Shown here piece after piece: positions 33,345 to 45,300 of a DNA stretch of 64,000 nucleotides. The translations under genes were made by a program, and so were the position numbers. Each line of letters opens with the position of its first letter. Position 1 is the stretch's first letter. Source of the stretch: Helicoverpa zea (lineage: Eukaryota; Arthropoda; Insecta; Lepidoptera; Noctuidae); assembly GCF_022581195.2 (NCBI RefSeq), contig NC_061459.1:7006001-7070000 (forward strand), given 5' to 3'. Below the pieces are notes generated by a model, which made no database searches, had not been told where the DNA came from, and saw only the letters and a program-made list of their open reading frames with translations.

Positions 33345-36300
33345 ATGGGATCACATGCGAAATTTGTTTCCGATTACTGTAAAACTTGGGACAAATCCGG
33401 AAAGGAGCAATTGTAAGTTTAAAATTTCTATGTTATGAACCACGGTATAATAGTGATTTGTATTCTGCCTCTAGTCAGCCAGCCAGTTATGATGTGAATA
33501 TTATCAACTCCTAGCTATATATTTAATTACATGCAATGGATTATGAATAGATCAGTAATAATACTATTGAATTCATACTGTACAAACATACACAACTTTT
33601 GTATTTTTTACTCATCCACAACATAACATTGAAAAATATGGTGTTTGGCTTATTTCTCATCACTTGATGACCTCTAATAGATGAATATATGATATTACCT
33701 CTTAGTAAACTACTTAGATCTGATACTGAAAATCAATTGAATTGTTTAAGTATCACATGATCAAGAAGGCTATGGTAATTACACACCTTTGTTAAAAACA
33801 TGTCTGAAGTTGTGGTTATGGGTAACATTTATTGATTCTTGGTACATCTTCAATACAATGTATGGGTCGCTATTAAATGCAATTTAAGCAGACAGCTATA
33901 TAAAAATATAAATTAATTTCAGTTAAACTCTTCACAATCAAATCACTATCGATTAAAATTATGGTACCTGTTGAATTTAGAGAAACATATCAGTTATTAT
34001 GTTAAACTTGTTCTTCAGTATTTATTAATTATTACTGTCTTAGTTTAGTTGTAACAATAGTTAAATTGAAAAATGGGTCATGTTGATTAAATGTTTACTT
34101 TCAGTGTGAAACATGTGACTCAATTTATCAAAGATGACGAAAGAAGTCCACTATTTACAAAGTCAGGTAAAGTTTCTGGATTATCTCAGACAATATATGA
34201 CTTATTGCTCAGCGGTCTTCGAGGGAATCTTAAGAAAGAAGCTGTTCTCTCTGCCCTTAAGGAGATATCTGTAAGTTAAAAGTTTTTACCTCTATACCTA
34301 TGATGTGGTTCTGAGTTTATGTTTTAAATAATGTTATTTAAGCATCTATTTTTGTAATACATGCTCAGACAATGTAAAGTATAAAAAAATTGCTCAAATA
34401 TAAGGTGAAATATTTTGCAGGTATTGCATGCAGATATCCCATCAATAATACTAGATGTAGTCAGTGTGCTTGATGCAGAGACCTGCACAGATGTGCAAAG
34501 TGAAGAGCGCACTAATTTCTGCCACATTATTAGGGAATTAGAGCCATTCATATCAGATAAACTCCTAAAAGAGAGGTTGGAAATTGACACCCTACAAGAT
34601 GCTGGCACTCTGAAAAATAAACTCTTTTATACTAAGTTTATAAAAATCAAGACTAAGTTGTAGTGAGTATTCTTGGTACATTTATGTATTTTCAATTTTG
34701 CTCATAAAATATTATTACTTTCTAACATGTGATTGCATTTTCAGTTATAAACAACGTAAGTTTAATTTATTTAGAGAAGAAAGTGAAGGATATGCTAAGT
34801 TAATTGTTGAATTAAATCAGGAAATAATTGAGAAGACAGAATGGAAGAATTTATTAGAAATCATTCAGTCACTAATAGGTATGCACAAGTGTTATTAAAT
34901 TGTAGCATCATCATTATCATTCAATCAAACATGTTGACCAATAACATTTTAATAATAATTTCAGGTTGTTTCAACTTGGACCCCAACAGGGCACTAGATA
35001 TAATTTTAGAATCTTTTGAGTCAAGAACACATTCAGATCAATTATTTATACCACTAATAAAGAACTACATGGGTGATCCCCAAGTCATTTCTGAGGTTTT
35101 GGGCTTCAAGCTTGGAAACATGGAAGTACTTGAAAATTATAAAGAACCACCACCCCTGATGACTGTAATAGCTTTGCTTTTGCAACATCAGGTCATATCT
35201 CTTGATGACATATATCCATGGGTATGTATGCATATTTGAATATAATATTTCTAAATTTTATAAAGAAAATCAGTAATGATAATGCTACTCTCTGTATAGT
35301 TACGTCCTGATGACTCCATAATGGCCAAAGAAGCAGAAAAAGAATTGAAAACTGTACAGGACTACATTCGTAAACTAAGCATTGTGTCAACTAAGGGACC
35401 TCAACCCAATGGGCCAACTGAATATGTTGAAGCCGCAGCTGATCCTCAGGTATGTTATGCTAATTAAATAAGTTGGCCATTTATGCTAGAGAAAAGTGAT
35501 GTTTATGTTTTTTTTTTACTGTATTTACTAGGAATATTGGGGTAATCAGAAGTTGGTGCTATGTGAAGCTTTGCTAAAGGTGACTGCTTGGCGTGAATTC
35601 GCGGCCCTATCCGCTCGCTTGCCGACCAACATCATGCCTCAGCGGCCTGCCGTGGCCTTATGTAACATGCTTCACGCTCTTGTTGAGCCTATATACAGAT
35701 CGTAAGTATCAATTTATCACCATTTATAATAAGGTTTCTTTTTATGTAACATATTTTTTTTGTTTTGTATTGAAATATTTACACAACTCATCACAATTGT
35801 ACAAATAGGTACTGAATTTCTGACTCGAGACTAAATAATTTATCCTATGCAATTCGTGAACAAACAAGGAAAATTTTGCGCCTTATGAATAGCATTAAAA
35901 TTTTAACTAGCATTATTTTGTTCATTGTAATGTAAGTCAATGTAGGTCAGAATTAGATGAATTTATATTATCTCTTTATCTTTCAGTAATTGTCGAGTTG
36001 CTCCAAAAATAATAGGCAAACCTATCCCACCTCTAAAGTCAAGTCTGGCACCTCCAGCTTGCAAGACATTTGAAGACATGAAAGAGACTGTCATTCCAGC
36101 TTTGATCCTGCTAGGGCCGTCTCTTCATTATGATCCTATTTTAATGTACAAAGTAAGTAAATTACATTTTGTAGTCATGTGAACATGAGCACTGTACATA
36201 TGTTGAAAAGATAAATATTATCGCCATTTTGCCCATTGTAGATAATTCGTATCCTAAGAACTGCGCGGTCTATGAAAGAGGATCCATTACATCATGAAGC

Positions 36301-39300
36301 GCTTACAGTTTTGGATGCCGCCATATTGCCAGCTTTGACTTTGATGGATGGTAACTGTTGTATGGCTGAAGAAGTCTATACCTTGTTGAAGTTATACCCG
36401 TATCAGTGCAGGTAAGCTGATTAAAGTGCGGATTCTCAATGATGTTTATTAAAAGAGTTATTAACTCCTTATATTTTAATTTTAAAAGGTATTGCCTATA
36501 CTCTCGCTGGAAAAACGAAGCTGCCGAAAGAATACCCTCTCTGATGCGTGTGCGGGGTAACTCCTTGCAGAGAATTAAGCACATAATGAAACGTGTTTCC
36601 AAAGAAAATATAAAACCTCAGGGTCGTCTGATTGGAAAACTGTCGCATGCTGCTCCTACTTTAATTTTTGACTATATGCTGCTACAGGTAAACAACAGTT
36701 TCATTTTGTACTTTTGCATTCCATTAAGTTGAAATTTGAGCATCATAAGCTCTCATCAGTTCAGTCAGTATTTTTTTTCTCCCACTTTAAAGGGGCAAAG
36801 TTATTTGACACAAGCTGTAGTTAACAGCATGGATGTAGTGACGAAACAGTACCCATATTTTTTCCCATTTCCGTGTATCAGATCCAAACATACGACAACC
36901 TGATCGGTCCGGTGGTGGAGTCGCTGAAGTACCTGACGTCGCTGTCGCTGGACGTGCTGGGCTACTGCGTGCTGGAGGCGCTGTGCGGCGGGCGCGCGGG
37001 CGGCGGCGCGGCGCACCCCGCGTGGCTGCAGGCGCTCGCCGCCTTCGCCGGCGCCGCCTTCAAGAAGCACAACATCGAGCTCACGGCCTTGCTGCAGTTC
37101 GTTGCTAACAGGCTTAAGGCGCAGCAGAGGTTTGTATTCTTGCTGGATTTTATTTGGCTACAAATATAATTAAAGCTTCTCGAAGAAAAAAATGATGTAC
37201 ATGAAATATCCTGGAAAAGCGCGTAGCCACCACAAGATTCTATGATCAAATCAAGTTCTCCAATTCTAGGAATATTGTAAGATACAAAACATTTGTTAGT
37301 TTACGAGATCAGAATTGCATGTATATGAATTGTTTCAGTCAAGACCTGCTGATCCTCAAAGAAATTGTACAGAAGATGGCCGGTATAGAGGCCGCTGAAG
37401 AAATGACACCTGAACAGTTAGAGGCAATGGCTGGAGGCGAACTCTTGAAAGGGGAGGTAATTAATTTAACAACAGTATCAAAATAATGCACCTCGGTAAA
37501 GAACGAAAATATAATTACATACACATTTTTTGACAGGCTGGATACTTTTCTCAAGTGAGGAACACGAAACGATCGTCAGCCAGATTAAAAGAAGCTATCG
37601 TCGGAAATAATTTGGACATTTCGTTGTGTATACTAGCTGCACAACAGCGTCATTGTTGTGTTTGGAAAGGTTTGTTCTAACACCTTGAGATTATGTTTGA
37701 TTATGAATTGAATTGAGGTCTAAATACTGTACTTTCTTTTAACAGAATATGACGAAGACCTTTCCTCAAGTGGTGAGCCACCAGGGTCACAGCTAAAAGT
37801 TGTCGGCAGATTAGCCGATCAATGTCAAGATGCTTTAGTACAACTTGGTACCTTCTTGGCATCATCTCATGCCCCTGACGAATATGCCGCGAGATTACCG
37901 CCTTTGCAGGTACAACCTTTTTTGCAAAAGCTTTTTTGTTACTTTTCATTTTGTGGCATTTGAATACTGTGTAATTTTATGATTCAAAATCTATTAACAA
38001 TAACATTATTGTTCAGGAATTACTTCGAGATTATCATGTGGATGCAGATGTAGCATTTTTCCTGCACCGTCCTGTATTGGCTCAGAAAATTGCCGCCAGA
38101 GTTGAAGCTCTACGAAAACAATCAGATAGCAAGACAGAGTCTTTAGAGAAAAGTATTGAAAGATACACTCAGGCTGCACAGGAGGCATTAGAACCTATTG
38201 TTCTGTCCGTAACTCCTATATTACCCAATAAGGTTTGGGAGGATATTTCTCCTGAGTTTTATGTAACTTTTTGGTGAGTGACACAACTAGTCAGATAAAA
38301 TGCACGAGATACAAGGAATCAGGATCGATAAGCCTAAAATATGAAATCATTTTGTAGGTCGCTGTCAATGTATGACCTTCGGGTTCCGGAGGAAAGTTAC
38401 GATAGAGAAATCGGTCGCCTCAAAATTGCGGCGGCCAACGCAACAAAGGACTCCTCGCAAGGCACAAAAGGGAAGAAGGAACAGGAGCGATTCAACGCGC
38501 TTATTGACAAACTCCAGGTGCGGTTCTAATTCATTCGCTTTCACTTTGTATTTCTATTTGTTTGTTATGGTTTAACCATAAATTGAAAGAGACGTCAGCA
38601 ATAGTCTACTTCTTGTCGACCTTTTTGTTCACGGAATGTCGTTTGAATCGCTGTTCAGAAACAAATTCTGGGTATCAGTGTGTTGCGAGAGGAGCCTATG
38701 GGTGCTACGTATACTTGTGCTCGGAATTTACTTTCGGAAAGACATCAAGTTTTACGAGAAATTATGTCAATGATGGAAAGAGTCAATAAAGAAAGTATCT
38801 TTAGTGAGTTGATACTACATTAGTATAGTGAGGAATGTTCGTTGCGCGTCAGGAGGAGCGGCGGCGGCAGCAGGAGCACGTGCGGCGCGTGGTGGCGCGG
38901 CTGGCGCGGGAGTGCGGCGGCTGGTTCCCCGCGCGCGCCGCCAAGTCCGCCAAGAACGAGACCGTCACGCGCCTCATGCAGCTGTGCCTGTTCCCGCGCT
39001 GCGTCTTCACGGCCGCCGACGCGCTCTACTGCGCCGAGTTCGTGCACACCGTGCACTCGCTGCGGACGCCCAACTTCTCCACGCTCCTGTGCTACGATAG
39101 AGTGAGTGTACTTCGCGACAATCTTTTTCACGTCACAGAGGATTGCGCGAGTGGCTGAAACGAAACCAAGTCAAAGGTCAAAGAAATTTACCTACGGAAC
39201 GATATCGACTTTTACGTCAGAAAAAAGACATCATAAACAAATATGTTGGAAATAAATTGACGATCTTTGTATGTCTGTGCACTTTCATATATCAACTTTA

Positions 39301-42300
39301 CGTTTTATATGTATGGTCACTTTTGGCTAATATTGAACATTTGAGATTTAAGTTTTAAATAATTCTAATACGATCTTTGCATAAGAAGAAACCAACCAAC
39401 AAGGGAACAAAGAAACTATATATTATATTGAGTTTAATATGTTGCAGCTATTTTGCGACATCACATACTCGGTGATGTCATGCACGGAAGGGGAGGCGGC
39501 ACGGTACGGCACGTTCCTGTGCAAGGTATAATAATATTAATACATATAACCCTATACCCAGTCCATTAGCATCCCATCACAATAGCCCAGTAATTTTATT
39601 CCATAGCAAGCAATAGTTTAGCGCAGAACAGGGGATTGTCCTGGGGTACATTTCTATAGTGTATACGGGTATAATCGTCGGTTTTTGTGTCACCATTGCA
39701 CTAAAACATGTCTCAAAAGGGCTTCAGCGTGTTGGCTTCGGTCCCACGTACGCCTTCCAAAAATCTGGTACTCTCTGGTCCCATGTTCTGGTCGAGACAT
39801 ACAAAAATACATATAAATATTTAAAAATGTTCTTATATGTTCAATAAATTAATATGAAGTATTTATAATATAATGTGGTACATATATAACAAGGTGCTAG
39901 GCACGGCGATGCGCTGGCACGGCGACAAGGAGGCGTTCCACCGCGAGTGTGCACACTACCCCGGCTTCGTCACCAAGTACCGCGTCTCCAACCAGTTCAC
40001 TGAGGCGAATGATCATGTTGGATACGAGAATTATAGGTATGACGGTTTTTTTGAAAATTACATATAAATAATTGTATGGTTTGATAGATTTTTGAGACTT
40101 TTTTCACAGTTAAATGAGACAACACAAGTTTAAGATATCTAGGTTTCTTTTTACGTATGTATGTATTAAAAAACTACTAGAGAAGACAATCATTTAAACT
40201 TGTATAAACATATCACAACTTTTAATTTTGCAGCTGGTTGGCGACCCACCAAATATTTAACTATGCAAAATAAAAAATTACAGGTTTAGGAAGTCAGGTA
40301 GGCAATCGCTCCTTGTAAAACAGTACACAGCAGCACCCGGGTAGACTGTGTGGCAACCCTAACAAAGTTGGGAAAACTAGGCAGATGATAATAATGTCGA
40401 AACAAAAAATGTCAGTTTGTAATTTCTTCACTTCTCGGGAAGTCATGATGTGTCATAATTGATTTTCAGACACGTGTGCCACAAGTGGCATTACAAGATC
40501 ACTAAAGCCATGGTTGTATGTCTGGACTCGGGTGATTACGTGCAGATACGAAACGCACTCATCGTGCTCATAAGAGTCTTACCGCATTTCCCCGTGCTGG
40601 CCAAACTGGCTCAAATCATCGAACGAAAAATCGACAAAGTGAGTAATAACATAGAATATTAATTTGTATATAACTTCCCTATGTGTGAATAAATAATATT
40701 GTATTTTATATTTACTTTCAGGTTAAAGAAGAGGAGAAGACGCAGCGGCAAGATCTTTATGTGCTTGCAACGGGTTACAGTGGCCAGTTGCGCCAAAAAG
40801 GACCTAATATGATGCGGGAAAGTGATTTTCATCAGGTAAGAATCACTTATGTTTGGTTGAAAAGTTTCGCAGCGAATTGATCACAGCTATGTCTTTGTCT
40901 GACCAACGCCATTCAGTCACGTCTAGCTTAAATTTTCTGATATTGTTACAAGTCGAGCGGTATTGATTTATTAACTTTAAGGTTCAACAGATCAACCTTT
41001 TTCTTTATATTATCAAACCCCATAAGAAGGCCCGATAAATAATCTGTAACGTTAGAGAAGCAATCGTTACAATTCCGTTTAGCAAGAAGCCGTTATGTGT
41101 GCTTAGGTATTTTGTTACTTTAACTGAGTTGGACTTTTGTTGTTGATATAGTCAGCAACAAAAGTATGTATAGTACTTATGGAAGTAGTCATCTGTTACG
41201 TTAGAGTAGCAATAGTTGTTACAGTTCTATACCAAGAAGGCATTATGTATGTGTAGGTATTTAGTTACTTTAACTGAGTTGGACTTTGTTGCTGATTATA
41301 CATAAGTGTGCATCTTGTCCCCGCAACCCTTCTTTGTGGTGGTCGCGTTGTGAATTAGGCAGGCAGTATATAATACAGAGCTAAGTGCGTGGTGCTGCAG
41401 GTGGGCGACAAGCACAAGCTGCCGGGCGCCGCGGCGCCGCCCGCCGCCGCCAAGGACGAGCCCGTCGCCGCCAAGCCCGACCAGGACACTGCCGCCTCTC
41501 CGCCGCAGCCACTCGGTAACTTATCTATATCATTAGTTGTTGTAAAAATACAGTCTTATGTTACTCGGGGATAGTCGAGCGACCCAAACAAAAGTGAAAG
41601 ATTTTTTCCGTAGTTTCGGAGCCTATTCGTGTAAAACAATCAAATCTTTCCTCTTTATAATATTATTAATATTCGCTATCTGAAGCTCGTTAACGTATCA
41701 TAAATGGAAAGTGACATTGGTGGGACTTGTTAATTTAAGAGTTTTTCTAAAATGGAATAGGATAATGTTTATATCGAAATTTATCATTAAATATTCAACA
41801 AAATTATGTTTTGTACCTTAGATGCTGAAAAAAAAGAGTCTAGGTCCAGTGACAGACGTCGAGAAGACCCTGAGCGGGAAAAGGAGTCAAAACGGGAGTC
41901 ACGATCGTATGTATTGTTCTACTGTTAATTACGATTTCGAAAACAGTTAATTAAATTAAATAAATTCAATTAAAAAAACTAACGCATCATTTAATATTCT
42001 AGATCTCTTAAGGAAAGGGGCAAAGAAGAAATCAGAAGCAAAGATAGATCTCCCCGGGAACGCTCTCATAGGGTAAGTTAATAACTGAGCTTTATTGTCT
42101 CACTGTAGGACGCAAGCTGTAGTGGATACGGTAAAATAATTAAACATTTTTTTTTTTTATTAATAAGAATACAATTTATTCAGGAGGAACGTTATCTGGA
42201 AACAATATCACCGCCACATGATCATCGCAGTGCTCCTGATGATATAGAACGAGGTAAACAAATAAATAAATTCAAGCGCCTTACGTGACGATCACTTTGT

Positions 42301-45300
42301 ATGAAATAAATAAATGAACTGATCTTTTTTCAGATGTGAAACGTCGTAAAGTAGAGAACAGCGGCAATGGCAAGGTGAGTATTGTTGTAATAAACCGACC
42401 TTGCATCGCGCTCGCACCGGACTGAGGATTGGGCTGGACCGACCACGATGTGCCGCACGATCTACTAAAATCAAAAATAAAATCAGTGTTCATCAAGATC
42501 ATCGGGACTATGTGAAATCCAGTGCAATATAGACTATAGACTTTTAAAGTGCCTATAAAATAATAATAATACATAAAAATCAATAAAACTAAACAAATAA
42601 AAATATAACCTGTGAAAAATTTACTTCGAATATAGTCATCTAAAATTTGAATCGCTGCATGAATAAGAAGAGGATTTTAGCGTCGTGTGAACTATAGAAG
42701 ACTGAATATTTTTTGCAACTAAACAAGGAGTCTGCAATATAATAGAAGCAATACTTATCACTTATGGAATGCAAATTGCTAAGTTAACGGATTTACAATC
42801 AAAGTAATATAGTAACGACCTTACCTTCGTCTAAGAAACTGGCGATCCTGCCAAGAAGAGGACCATTAATATCTATGAAAATTACGCGAGGAACAAAGGA
42901 GGGGAGTGCAAGATCCAAATCTTATAATTCATCAAGTGGAAGATAAAATTATAATAATAAAAATCTCAGTAAAAGTTCAAGATTTAGTGCTCTAAAATAC
43001 AAATTAACATGCAAGATACAAATTAAAACCGAAGGAAAAAACATCGTGTGTATCGTAAGTCCACTCAGCCCAGTCCGATGAAATACGGTAAGGAATTATG
43101 TTCTAGAATTTCAGTCTAAAGGTCCTGTGAATAAAGAATGTAATTTGAAACTGATAAAATTCTATAAAGAATGTTAAACAAAAATATCTCAAAACAAGGA
43201 AACTCTTGACGATATGCTGGTAGTTACCAAACAAGAAATTTGAACATGGAAGGAACAAGTAAAGAAATCATCGTAAACACAAAAAAATTTAAGGACTGTA
43301 CTTCACCTTCCCAAGTACAAGTTGAAACCAAGAAAACAGTTCAATGGATAACATCTAATGAATGGATCATGATTACGCAGAACAATGAAGAATCTCACCA
43401 ATTGAAAGATTTGAAGCAAAGAACTCTTAGTAGTTATAAACTCCTGTTGCTGCCAAACTGGACATAAATAAATAAAACGGAACGTGTTGAAAAGGATTAA
43501 GATCACGCTGGAGTTGCAGTGAAAGAGAGTGGAAGATTTCTTTATTCATAGTCCCTTTTGACTGACAATATTATTTTAGAAATAACTAATTATAATAAAG
43601 CTTTGTAAAGTAAATCGAAGTGCAGATTGTATTTTAGTACTCATTTTTGTCTACTGTGTCAAAAGTTATAGTTCGGCCATTCAGAGAATGCGTTCCTGAC
43701 ACGTCGCGATTGAACTGACGACGTAATAACATTCATTGATTATTGATATAATAATGTTGTTTTAATGCTCCTCAATTGTTAAAACGGTAAACAACCAGCA
43801 AAAATATTTTTATCGTAACTGCAACGCCATTGCAAAGTTACGTCGTCAGTTCAATCGCGACGTGTCAGGAACGCATTCTCTGAATGGCCGAACTATAATA
43901 TTAATTTTCTGCAAAAGCAGGGTAGCAAAGAGATAGAAGAACGTTCTCCAGAGAAGGAAAAACGAAAGGCCAAATTAAGGGGTGATGAACGCAAAGAACG
44001 TAAGATGAATCGCAAAAGGGTAAGTAACGCAAAAACTAATAAAAATATACCTTTTCTAATTATTAAACTTTGATCACATACACTCACCGACTATTACTTA
44101 ATTTTTGTGCTGCTTGCAGATGAATCAAGTACCTATTTTTTATTGTTTTAGTCCACACTGCTATGAATGCCAATATATCTTTGGAGACTTAATATTCTGC
44201 TAGCTTCTACTATGATTTTGATTATCTGACTTGAAATGTAAACTAGAAGTCATTCAGAATTTATCAGAGGAGCTATTACTAATGTTAATTTTGGGAAGTG
44301 GGTGAAAGTTTGTAATATTCTAGTTCGGTTCATTTATTTATATTCCGTCGGCGGTTTCAGCCGCTTATTGAGGTAACTTCTTCTCGCAGCAAAACTAGCC
44401 TATATGTTATTCTGATGTATGTATAAGGCTCAATACACACAAACGTATAAGATAAAAACTAGATACGACCCAAATATTAGCACGCATTCATAAGAATGAT
44501 CGTATGTTTATGTACCTCTAAAAAGTTTTACGAAACGGTTCTACTTACTTACATATCAGATAAAAATGGTTTAAAAGATATGATATTATCTTGCAGGATA
44601 GAGCAGAGGAATCCGTGATTTTGGAGCAAAAAAGGCGGCGTGATGAACAGAAAGGTATGTTGCTTTATAGACTTTTTTCATATTTAACACAGCATTTTAT
44701 GGGCAATATCTATCGATAGCTTAGTCAATAATGTCGTGATAAAACCAGATACTAATAAACTGATGTTATTTTAGCAGTCATCAAAATGGGAAGCCATCAA
44801 AATGGTTCTCAAGAAGATCATCACTATGAGAAATACCACAAAAGGGTAAGACGTGTTTGTGTTGTGCATGGCAAATTTAATCTTTTTTACGATTATTAAT
44901 TGCTAGCTCCCGCCCGCGGCTTCGCCCACGTAGAGTTCGATCAACGGCGGATCCAGGGGGTAGGTCACAAGGTCATGACCCCCCCCTGGGCCAGGTTCAG
45001 GACCTAAGAGGACCAATAATTGAAATGGTTAAACACGATGTTTTCAGTTTTAGTTATAAGTATAAGATAATTTTTATTCCGAGTGAATAGGTAGATACCT
45101 ACATAGTTACAGGTAGAGTAGTTTTGCTGAAGAATTCGTGCTCGCAACGCTCGCTCTCTATTCTTTATTTACTCTTTATCCGTACCCAAAAGGAGGAAAC
45201 GGGACCCTGTTACTAAGAATCCGCTGTCCGGGTTGTCTACATTACATGCTGTATCTCATGCAGGGCCGTCTTAACCTATGGTGCAGGGTGTGCGAATAAC

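Noticed and set aside
38828..39105. Long open frames in other phases and on the minus strand at THOC2 exon 17
   Set aside because: High GC removes stop codons in all frames; only one frame matches THOC2.
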